Shown piece after piece: positions 6,877 through 13,519 of a DNA stretch of 17,938 bases (positions are counted from its first letter, which is position 1; every line of letters begins with the position of its first letter). The notes under the pieces were generated by a model. That model saw nothing but the letters and a program-made list of their open reading frames with translations, ran no database searches and was not told where the DNA came from. The translations under genes and the position numbers were made by a program. Origin of the DNA: JAAERC01 sp032123495 (lineage in GTDB: Bacteria > Zixibacteria > MSB-5A5 > GN15 > PGXB01); assembly GCA_032123495.1 (NCBI GenBank), contig JAQBFG010000098.1, forward strand, positions 1-17,938, given 5' to 3'.

Positions 6877-8052
6877 TTAAATTTTTAATTGGCCATAAAA
6901 ACTTTTACCCGGAAAACTGTTTTCTATTTCAAAAATCTCCGCCAGGGTAGCGGCCACATCGGAGAATGTCTCTCGTATTCCCAGATTCTGACCGCTTTTC
7001 ATCCGGTTGTTATAAACCAGAAGCGGTACATATTCACGGGTATGGTCGGTCGAATATTTTAAGGTTGGGTCGCAACCATGGTCGGCTGTAATAATCAGCA
7101 AATCGTCCTCTTTCAATTTCTCCAAGACGTTTTTCAACTTTTTATCTGCTGCTTCCAATCCTTTTCCAAACGCCTCAGAATCGTTTCGGTGACCCCACAG
7201 CATATCAAAATCAACCAGATTGGCAAAGATCAGACCATAGTCTGTTGTAGTCATTTCGTCAATCACTTTTGCCATCACCTCGTCATTATTTTTTGTCTTG
7301 ATCGCTTTACTAAAACCTCGCCCGGCAAACAGATCATATATTTTACCAATTGAAATAACCGGAATATTTTGGGCTGTCAACTTGTCTAATATTGTATCTG
7401 AAAATGGTTCCAGCGAAAAATCTTTTCGATTAGTTGTCCTGACAAAATTGCCCGGCCGACCGATAAACGGACGCGCAATAACCCGCCCGACCGCATGCTG
7501 ACCAATTAACATGCCACGAGCGATCTGGCATATCTCATATAGTCTTTCAAGCGGGATGATTTCTTCATGAGCCGCCAATTGGAATACGGAATCGGCCGAC
7601 GTATATAAAATAATCTCACCTGATTTGGTATGCTGCTCGCCCAATTGCTTAATTATTTCGGTTCCGCTGGCCGGATAATTGCCGATTGTTTTTACTTTTG
7701 CCTTTTGTTCAAATTCATTTATAAGATCCGCAGGGAAACCATCGGGATAAACCGGAAACGGCTTATCCAGAATTACTCCCCCAATTTCCCAGTGTCCCGA
7801 GGTCGAATCTTTACCAGCCGATTTAGCTGCCATCTTTCCATAGCAGCCCAAAGGTCGATGAACCTGTCCAAGGCCGATTATAGGAGTTATATTGCCTAAT
7901 CCCAATTGTTCACAATTTTGCATTTTCAAACCATTTAAGGCACGCGCAATATTCGGGATAGTGGCGGCCTCGGAATCACCATAATCAGCCGCATCTGGCA
8001 AAGCACCGACTCCGCAGGCATCAAATATTAACAAAACCACTCGTCTAATCAT
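6877..8052 (-). CDS. deoB: Phosphopentomutase
   Basis: Interconverts (deoxy)ribose-1-phosphate and (deoxy)ribose-5-phosphate, feeding deoC. It is an alkaline-phosphatase-superfamily Mn enzyme of 391 aa, the usual length. Metal and nucleophile motifs are visible: D11 in FDACGVGALPDA, the hydroxyl-residue motif KDSTSGHWE (81-89, containing the phosphorylated residue), TADHGCDP (322-329) with D324 and H325, and H337 in STDHTREYVPLL. The cap domain lies between. It is the first gene after the 8090-8120 terminator. The ATG lacks any Shine-Dalgarno and sits 8 nt downstream of a TATAAA box, suggesting a leaderless message. Confidence 0.95.
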   Translation of the reverse strand: MIRRVVLLIFDACGVGALPDAADYGDSEAATIPNIARALNGLKMQNCEQLGLGNITPIIGLGQVHRPLGCYGKMAAKSAGKDSTSGHWEIGGVILDKPFPVYPDGFPADLINEFEQKAKVKTIGNYPASGTEIIKQLGEQHTKSGEIILYTSADSVFQLAAHEEIIPLERLYEICQIARGMLIGQHAVGRVIARPFIGRPGNFVRTTNRKDFSLEPFSDTILDKLTAQNIPVISIGKIYDLFAGRGFSKAIKTKNNDEVMAKVIDEMTTTDYGLIFANLVDFDMLWGHRNDSEAFGKGLEAADKKLKNVLEKLKEDDLLIITADHGCDPTLKYSTDHTREYVPLLVYNNRMKSGQNLGIRETFSDVAATLAEIFEIENSFPGKSFYGQLKI

Positions 8053-8060
8053 ATTATGAA

Positions 8061-8088
8061 TTTATAGAAAAATGATATCGACAGCCAA
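8061..8088 (-). promoter_or_regulatory. Candidate deoB promoter (leaderless or near-leaderless)
   Basis: Minus-strand TTGGCT (8088-8083), 16-nt spacer, TATAAA (8066-8061). Only 8 nt separate the -10 box from the deoB ATG at 8052, so transcription would begin 0-2 nt before the start codon. The absence of a Shine-Dalgarno agrees with this. The -35 box is weak (4/6), so the call is tentative. Confidence 0.45.
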
Positions 8089-8089
8089 T

Positions 8090-8120
8090 AAAAAAGGCGG
8101 CCAAATGGCCGCCTTTTTTT
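8090..8120. terminator. Bidirectional Rho-independent terminator
   Basis: GGCGGCC (8096-8102) and GGCCGCC (8107-8113) form a GC-only 7-bp stem with an AAAT loop, flanked by six A on the left and seven T on the right. It has good tails on both strands. Functionally it ends the sigma/anti-sigma/lipoprotein operon (minus strand, stop at 8134). Confidence 0.92.
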
Positions 8121-8133
8121 AAACTAAAGATGC

Positions 8134-8985
8134 CTATATGCCAGATGCATCAATTAAAGAATATCCGCTTGAACCTTTGGATGTCATTTGCACATTTCTT
8201 TCCTTGCCGTCAACAATATAGTTTATATCCCTGTATAGAGTATAGCTATAACTATCCCTGACAACAAAGCCCTTTTTATAGGCAAAATACGAACTTCCTT
8301 CGACTTTTCTTCTCTCAATGAATGATTCCTGAACTTCCTGATTTTTATGGGTATAGTTACGGCCAGACAATGGTGCGATAGTGTTTGTGGTGTATTCAAT
8401 AATTACGCAATCGTAACCGGCCTCTTTCACAAACTCTTTTACCTTATATGTGCTGACAGCATCTCTGATATCTCCATCCTTAAGCATAACCTTGACGCTG
8501 TTGGTCCAGGTATAGCCAGTTGAAACCGGTTCGTCTGGATATCTGCAGGCTAATTGCTCCTGAGTCTTTTTTTCGTACTCCAACCACTCGGGATGCGTGG
8601 TATCGTCAGGTACAATATCAATATTAACACCCCTGTTGGTTTGAATAAATTCGATATTAAGAGTGTCAAATATAGTCAAATTAGAACTATCAAGAGAATC
8701 CGGGGCAGAGGCAGCATTATTTATGGTGATTTTCAATCTTGCTGTTGTGCTATCGATAATCCCAACAACTTCTTCAAACATCTCAGATTTGTGAATTTGA
8801 TTATAAGATTTAATCAGGGAGTCATTTTCATGAAATTGAACAAATGCCTTCCCTTCTCTAAGCCATTCTAACTTCTGGCCTTCCCCAAATTTAAGCCTGA
8901 GCCTGATTTTCCTGTCTTCGGTGCCGCATTGAACCAAAAAGAATACAAGGCCTAGTATTAGAAGGAATATTGATTTTTTATTCAT
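8134..8985 (-). CDS. Putative lipoprotein of the ECF sigma operon
   Basis: 283-aa exported protein of unknown function. The N-terminus MNKKS is followed by a hydrophobic stretch (6-19) and Cys20 in LVQC-G, a lipobox with an unusual Gln at -1, so envelope anchoring through lipid is likely. The rest is rich in beta-strand-like segments with polar Thr/Lys/Asp runs and ends in TSKGSSGYSLIDASGI. I recognise no enzymatic motif; it faintly resembles bacterial DUF6263-like lipoproteins. The ATG at 8985 has GGAGGA 5 nt upstream and overlaps the anti-sigma stop (TGATG), so translation is coupled; a TTG 3 nt earlier is less likely. Its place in the operon suggests it is a sensor partner or the envelope output of the sigma factor. 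Confidence 0.75.
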   Translation of the reverse strand: MNKKSIFLLILGLVFFLVQCGTEDRKIRLRLKFGEGQKLEWLREGKAFVQFHENDSLIKSYNQIHKSEMFEEVVGIIDSTTARLKITINNAASAPDSLDSSNLTIFDTLNIEFIQTNRGVNIDIVPDDTTHPEWLEYEKKTQEQLACRYPDEPVSTGYTWTNSVKVMLKDGDIRDAVSTYKVKEFVKEAGYDCVIIEYTTNTIAPLSGRNYTHKNQEVQESFIERRKVEGSSYFAYKKGFVVRDSYSYTLYRDINYIVDGKERNVQMTSKGSSGYSLIDASGI

Positions 8986-9521
8986 CAATATCCTCCCAAG
9001 GTCTGTGATAATGAAATATACTTATCAGGCGATCCCGGAATCCCAATAAAAAGCGCCGTAAAGGCTGTTAATTCTGAATATGATGTTTCATTCTGATGAC
9101 CATACATCTGACTTGAAATAGTATAATCGACATTTCGCTTTGATGACATATTTAAATCGGAATCAAATTCGTCTGAAAGAAGCGAACCGAGTAATAATAA
9201 TATTGATGCTGCCAGAGGAATAAGATATCGACTCACTGAAGTCAACCGAGAATCACTTGTGTGTACCAGATCTTCCGAACTTATGTCGGTCTGTTTTCCA
9301 ACCCTTGATAATATGGAATCTTCCATCTGTTGCCAGTAATGATCACCAGGGTCAGGTGTCGGCAAAGACTTTAAAGCAACAATTAGCTGCTTATTTTTTG
9401 CCAAATGTTTTTGGCAATTCAAACATTCCTTAAGATGATTATCAATCTGATCAAATAGCTCTTTGTCAATTCGATCTAAAATGTAATCATCAAGATGAGA
9501 CTGAACTTGGCGGCAGAACAT
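8985..9521 (-). CDS. Zinc-finger (ZAS) membrane anti-sigma factor
   Basis: Likely sequesters the ECF sigma factor encoded immediately upstream. With the ATG at 9521 it is 178 aa. The N-terminal cytoplasmic domain has the ZAS/zf-HC2 pattern H29-x3-C33-x2-C36 after a helix beginning FCRQVQSHLDDY. A single membrane helix spans about 99-115, followed by a ~60-residue Ser/Asn-rich extracytoplasmic tail with no recognised sensory domain. A GTG at 9530 would overlap the sigma stop (GTGA), but the AAGGAAGG sequence is too close to it and well spaced (about 8 nt) from the ATG. The assignment rests on motif and position; the inducing signal is unknown. Confidence 0.85.
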   Translation of the reverse strand: MFCRQVQSHLDDYILDRIDKELFDQIDNHLKECLNCQKHLAKNKQLIVALKSLPTPDPGDHYWQQMEDSILSRVGKQTDISSEDLVHTSDSRLTSVSRYLIPLAASILLLLGSLLSDEFDSDLNMSSKRNVDYTISSQMYGHQNETSYSELTAFTALFIGIPGSPDKYISLSQTLGGY

Positions 9522-9526
9522 ATCTC

Positions 9527-10099
9527 TCACCTTCCTTTGTCATCCTTTTGCAACCACTTACGCAGTTTTGTTCTGGCAATATGAAGATTGGAGCGAACTG
9601 TTGCTTGAGGGCATTGCAATATCCCTGCCACTTCCTTTTTGGAAAAACCCTCTAAATCGTGAAGGATAACAGTCGCCCGCTGCCTGGGTGGAAGCTTCTT
9701 AATTGCCTGTTTTATTATGTCTAATAACTCCTTATTTTCAATTATCTGGTCCGGTCTATCAGTCTTGTCGACTAATTCGATTTTCGGCGAACCCGGTGTT
9801 TCATTATCGGCATCAATTGAAATAAATCCCTTTTGTTTCCAGCGAATAAGATCAATCGCATAATTGGTAGCGATACGCATTAGAAAACTGGCGAAATAGT
9901 CAACATTTTTCAATTGTTCCCGACGGTTGTAAATTCTTACAAATGCTTCCTGAGTAACATCATCGGCATCAAGGTGGTTTCCCAGCATTTGAAAGGCAAC
10001 CGAATAAACCCTTTTCTTAAACCTCCCGATCAGCAGGGCAAACGCCTCCTGATCTCCGTCTATAAATCTTTGAACCAGATCCTTTACGGTTATTTCCAT
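9527..10099 (-). CDS. ECF-family RNA polymerase sigma factor
   Basis: 190-aa alternative sigma factor. Region 2 spans about 20-90, with DADDVTQEAFVRIY (44-57) and the DNA-melting segment FLMRIATNYAIDLIRWKQK (72-90). A linker follows, then region 4 (about 125-183) with LPPRQRATVILHDLEGFS and the helix-turn-helix KKEVAGILQCPQATVRSNLHIARTKLR. Regions 1 and 3 are absent, as expected for ECF sigmas. It is the first gene of a three-gene unit with its anti-sigma and a lipoprotein. No clear Shine-Dalgarno precedes the ATG. In the divergent 146-nt gap to the MFS gene I do not see a convincing promoter for either gene; an autoregulated ECF promoter is possible but not identified. Confidence 0.93.
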   Translation of the reverse strand: MEITVKDLVQRFIDGDQEAFALLIGRFKKRVYSVAFQMLGNHLDADDVTQEAFVRIYNRREQLKNVDYFASFLMRIATNYAIDLIRWKQKGFISIDADNETPGSPKIELVDKTDRPDQIIENKELLDIIKQAIKKLPPRQRATVILHDLEGFSKKEVAGILQCPQATVRSNLHIARTKLRKWLQKDDKGR

Positions 10100-10245
10100 A
10101 AGGGCCCAGAATTAATTATTTTCAATTTTAGGACGAAATTGAACATCTATTGTTTAATATTAAATTGATTTCCATGTAAAATAAACTAAGATTAAACTAT
10201 GAAATGTCAAATCATTTTTGTACAATAAGTTAAGCTGTATTGCCA

Positions 10246-11664
10246 ATGAAACAACAGAACTTGAACAAATATAAGCATAAGTCTCTTATTATCACCGGCT
10301 TAGGTGCCTTCCTCGCCACCCTTGATGCTTCGATAGTAAATGTATCCCTCCCGACTATCAGCAGTGAATTATCGACCAGCATGAATATGACCGGCTGGGT
10401 TGTCATATCTTACTCAGTTGCCATTGTTTCTCTTCTTTTAGTTTTTTCTGCTCTCGCCGAAAAAAAAGGTTTCTCTTTTTTGTATTCTAATGGATTTGTT
10501 ATTTTTCTTGTCGGCTCATTATTATGCGGAATTTCGGCAAATATTTATATGCTCATTTTTTCCCGAGTTTTTCAGGGCGTTGGTGCGGCGATGTTGATGG
10601 CCTGCGGGCCAGCCCTGATTACCTCAAGTTTTCCCCAAAACGAAAGAGGTCGTGGGCTATCTGTTATTGCGATGGTCGTCTCGGTCGGTTTGATGACCGG
10701 GCCGCCGCTGGGCGGATTTATTATTGGGCTTTTTGGATGGCGCTGGATATTTTTTATCAATATTCCAGTCGGCCTGATTGGGCTCTTTTTGACTCTGAAA
10801 TTTCTACGAAATTTTCCGATTCTAAATCCGGAGCGCAAAATCTCCATTCCGGCTGCAATAACTCTTTCGGCAACAACATTATCGATAATGTTAACGATCC
10901 TTATGTTCAGCCACGACACAGCTTATTCAGAATTAAAATATATTATGCTGTTTGGTTCATTTCTACTGATTGTTCTTTTTCTATATTTTGAGAAAAATCG
11001 CCGAACTCAGCTTGTCGGTCTGGATATATTTAAGAACCGGCCATTCGCATTTTCAACTGCTGCGATGTTTCTTGTCTTTGTTTCATTGGCGTCTATTACA
11101 GTTCTTATGCCGTTTTTTCTTGAGCAAGTTAAATTGTTTAAACCACAAGAGGTTGGACTGCTCCTTATGGTTATTCCAATTTGCGGATTTCTGGTTTCAC
11201 CGCTTGCCGGATATTTGTCGGATAAGATTCAACCCCGCTTTATTTCAACTTTTGGTATCTCTTTAATGATATGCGGAATATATCTGTTGCGGTTTCTAAA
11301 TGCCGACTCAAGTTCAATCCATATAATTCTTATTCTAACCTTACCGGGAATTGGGATGGCATTATTTACTACCCCAAATACATCGGTTATTATGGGATCG
11401 GTGCAAAAGAGTTCACTTGGAATTGCCGCCGGAATCAACGCTGCCACCAGAACTTTTGGCCTTGCATTGGGGGTCGGGTTATCAATGGCTCTATTCGAAT
11501 ATTTTGAAAATAGATATCTTTTTAGTGGTTCCGATACTATAAATGCATTTATTAGCAGTTATCGGACCGTTTATAATTATATTATCTTGATTATAATTCC
11601 CGGACTGCTTTTCAGTTGGTATCGAGGCAATCGGAAAACAAATAAACAAGATCGCGGCCGATAA
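10246..11664 (+). CDS. MFS drug-efflux-type transporter (DHA2/EmrB-QacA group)
   Basis: Multi-helix inner-membrane exporter of 472 aa, probably proton-coupled. The N-terminal LDASIVNVSLPTI (26-38) matches DHA2 motif D1. Motif B arginine R107 lies in SRVFQGVGAA, motif C is GPPLGG (152-157), and WRWIFFINIP (165-174) is typical of the QacA/EmrB subfamily. The motif A loop (69-83) reads ALAEKKGFSFLYSNG, missing the usual Asp and the basic residues after Gly. The ATG at 10246 is preferred over a TTG two codons upstream; neither has a Shine-Dalgarno. TACAAT at 10221-10226 could be a -10 box, but no -35 partner is seen. The substrate cannot be predicted. It stands alone, divergent from the sigma operon. 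Confidence 0.88.
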   Translation: MKQQNLNKYKHKSLIITGLGAFLATLDASIVNVSLPTISSELSTSMNMTGWVVISYSVAIVSLLLVFSALAEKKGFSFLYSNGFVIFLVGSLLCGISANIYMLIFSRVFQGVGAAMLMACGPALITSSFPQNERGRGLSVIAMVVSVGLMTGPPLGGFIIGLFGWRWIFFINIPVGLIGLFLTLKFLRNFPILNPERKISIPAAITLSATTLSIMLTILMFSHDTAYSELKYIMLFGSFLLIVLFLYFEKNRRTQLVGLDIFKNRPFAFSTAAMFLVFVSLASITVLMPFFLEQVKLFKPQEVGLLLMVIPICGFLVSPLAGYLSDKIQPRFISTFGISLMICGIYLLRFLNADSSSIHIILILTLPGIGMALFTTPNTSVIMGSVQKSSLGIAAGINAATRTFGLALGVGLSMALFEYFENRYLFSGSDTINAFISSYRTVYNYIILIIIPGLLFSWYRGNRKTNKQDRGR

Positions 11665-11668
11665 ACAG

Positions 11669-11696
11669 TTGACAAACGGATGATTGTTACTATTTT
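11669..11696 (+). promoter_or_regulatory. Candidate promoter of yicC-gmk-rpoZ-topA
   Basis: A perfect TTGACA (11669-11674) is followed after 16 nt by TATTTT (11691-11696), a 4/6 -10 box. It lies in the short gap between the MFS stop and yicC. The predicted start is about 25 nt before the yicC ATG. The weak -10 lowers confidence. Confidence 0.45.
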
Positions 11697-11727
11697 GATA
11701 CCTGCTTAACAAACCAGGGTGGTATGA

Positions 11728-12603
11728 ATGAACTCAATGACAGGCTATGGAAAAACATATTATCGAAGCAAGAATCAGACCATTGGGGTCGAGATATCCT
11801 CGGTGAATAACCGATTTTTTGAGTGTGGGATCAGACTCCCGCGGGAACTTGGCGGTCTCGAACCAAATGTTAAAGAGCTAATAGCGAGTAAAATTCAGCG
11901 CGGCAAAATTAATGTCAATGTCGTTTATGAAGATTACGGCTCCGGAATAAATCAACTGATATTTAATAAACCGCTTGCGAAAGAAATTTATGCTCACCTG
12001 CAGACTTTAAAAAAGCAGCATAAGCTGTCCGGTGAAATTGAAATTGCCCATTTCCTGAATTTCCCCGAGATTTTTAAAGTGCAAAAAACAAATAATGTTG
12101 AAGAAAAAATCTGGCCGCTTCTGAAAAAAGCCATTTCCCAGGCTTTGGTGGAACTGATCAAGATGAGGGAAAAAGAAGGCACAAATCTGAAGAAAGATAT
12201 TTCAGACAGGCTGAAAAAGATGCTGGTCGATGTGAAAAAAGTTGAACAACTATCGCTTGGCACCAAAAAGCAGCATCGCGACCGACTACTGAAAAAACTG
12301 GAAGATCTTCTGAATAAAAAGAAAATTGATGAAGTTCGTCTGGAAGAAGAAATTGCATATATAGTTGAAAAATCTGATATTACCGAAGAGTGTGTGAGAT
12401 TCAGGAGCCATATCAAACAGTTCCAATCATCCTTAAAACAGACCGGTTCGGTCGGAAAAAAGATGAATTTTATTCTTCAGGAGCTTAATCGGGAATCTAA
12501 TACGATCGGCTCTAAAGCGGCCAACACCGAAATTGCTCATATTACTTTAGAAATGAAAGAGGAGATCGAAAAGGTCAGGGAGCAGATTCAGAATATTGAA
12601 TAG
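11728..12603 (+). CDS. yicC: YicC-family endoribonuclease
   Basis: Cytoplasmic RNA-processing protein of the YicC/YloC family, 291 aa (typical length). The N-terminus NSMTGYG is the family hallmark, followed by EISSVNNRFFECGIRLPREL (22-41) and a RGKINVNV strand. The C-terminal DUF1732 region (about 205-290) has EEEIAYIVEKSDITEEC, GKKMNFILQELNRESNTIGSKA and a final helical EMKEEIEKVREQIQN segment containing the conserved acidic residues. The ATG has AGGGTGG about 6 nt upstream. As in many bacteria, gmk follows directly (26 nt to the chosen ATG), starting a housekeeping operon. Confidence 0.95.
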   Translation: MNSMTGYGKTYYRSKNQTIGVEISSVNNRFFECGIRLPRELGGLEPNVKELIASKIQRGKINVNVVYEDYGSGINQLIFNKPLAKEIYAHLQTLKKQHKLSGEIEIAHFLNFPEIFKVQKTNNVEEKIWPLLKKAISQALVELIKMREKEGTNLKKDISDRLKKMLVDVKKVEQLSLGTKKQHRDRLLKKLEDLLNKKKIDEVRLEEEIAYIVEKSDITEECVRFRSHIKQFQSSLKQTGSVGKKMNFILQELNRESNTIGSKAANTEIAHITLEMKEEIEKVREQIQNIE

Positions 12604-12629
12604 CTGTTATTGTGTTATTCAGTCTAATT

Positions 12630-13247
12630 ATGAAACAAATTAAGGGAAAAATTGTTATTATCTCATCACCATCCGGTGGCGGGAAAAGTTCAATATGCCG
12701 CCAGTTGCTCAAGAATAATAAAAAGGATAATTGGCAATTTTCCGTATCATATACAACTCGTCCGCCGCGAAAAAATGAAACCAATGGGATCGAGTATAAT
12801 TTTGTAACCCACGCCAGGTTTCAGGAACTGAAGAAGAAAAATGAATTTGCCGAATCGTGTCAGGTTCATCGATATTATTATGGAACTTCTCGCTTACCGC
12901 TTGATAAAGTTTTAAAAAAGGGCGGGGTGATGCTTCTTGATGTTGATGTTAAGGGCGCAAAAAAATTAAAAGAACAATTTCCATCGGCGGTTACAATTTT
13001 TATCCTTCCGCCAAGCAAGTTGGAACTTAAAAAGAGATTAATGGAGCGCGGCACCGATAATTCCATACAAAAAAGAATTCGATATAAACGCGCCTTAAGT
13101 GAGATGAAATTGTATAAACGTTTTGAATATGTTGTTATTAATAAAGATTTGAAATCTGCGGTCGATGAAGTTGACATGATAATCAAATCGCTTCATTGTC
13201 GGCAAAAAAATCTTAATCTGGAACAAATGAACCGCATTGTCGGTTAA
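12630..13247 (+). CDS. gmk: Guanylate kinase
   Basis: Phosphorylates GMP to GDP with ATP, in purine nucleotide recycling. With the ATG at 12630 it is 205 aa, standard size. The P-loop SSPSGGGKSS is at 12-21, the GMP-binding YTTRPPR at 41-47, GIEYNFVT at 53-60, the YYYGTSR segment follows, then LLDVDVKGAKKLK and a lid region RGTDN with arginines (IQKRIRYKRALSEM). A GTG at 12612 in the same frame would add six residues; neither start has a visible Shine-Dalgarno, so reinitiation from yicC may matter. Family call firm. Confidence 0.95.
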   Translation: MKQIKGKIVIISSPSGGGKSSICRQLLKNNKKDNWQFSVSYTTRPPRKNETNGIEYNFVTHARFQELKKKNEFAESCQVHRYYYGTSRLPLDKVLKKGGVMLLDVDVKGAKKLKEQFPSAVTIFILPPSKLELKKRLMERGTDNSIQKRIRYKRALSEMKLYKRFEYVVINKDLKSAVDEVDMIIKSLHCRQKNLNLEQMNRIVG

Positions 13248-13274
13248 TGATACTTGCGATAGGAGAAATAATTT

Positions 13275-13499
13275 ATGAGAGACAGTTGGATTGTGGAAGT
13301 CGACAAGATTACAAGGAACCGTTATGAAGCGGTTCTTATTGCGGCACAACGTGCCCGAAGAATCAATTCTCACCGGCTGGCGCAACTGGAGCGGATGGTT
13401 GAAGAAGAAGTTAATATTGACGCCAGAAAAGTAACCAGTATCGCCCTGCAGGAATTGTCCGAAGGGCTTGTTAAATTTAAACGGACCAACGAGGAATAA
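13275..13499 (+). CDS. rpoZ: RNA polymerase omega subunit
   Basis: 74-aa omega subunit that helps assemble beta-prime into RNA polymerase. The diagnostic segment KITRNRYEAVLIAAQRARRI (11-30) is intact, followed by a helical tail with VTSIALQELSEGLVKF. The ATG has a clear AGGAGAA about 8 nt upstream, stronger than those of its operon neighbours. It follows gmk by 27 nt (the common gmk-rpoZ pairing) and precedes topA by 20 nt. Confidence 0.92.
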   Translation: MRDSWIVEVDKITRNRYEAVLIAAQRARRINSHRLAQLERMVEEEVNIDARKVTSIALQELSEGLVKFKRTNEE

Positions 13500-13519
13500 G
13501 GGACTTACGTCTTCATAGA

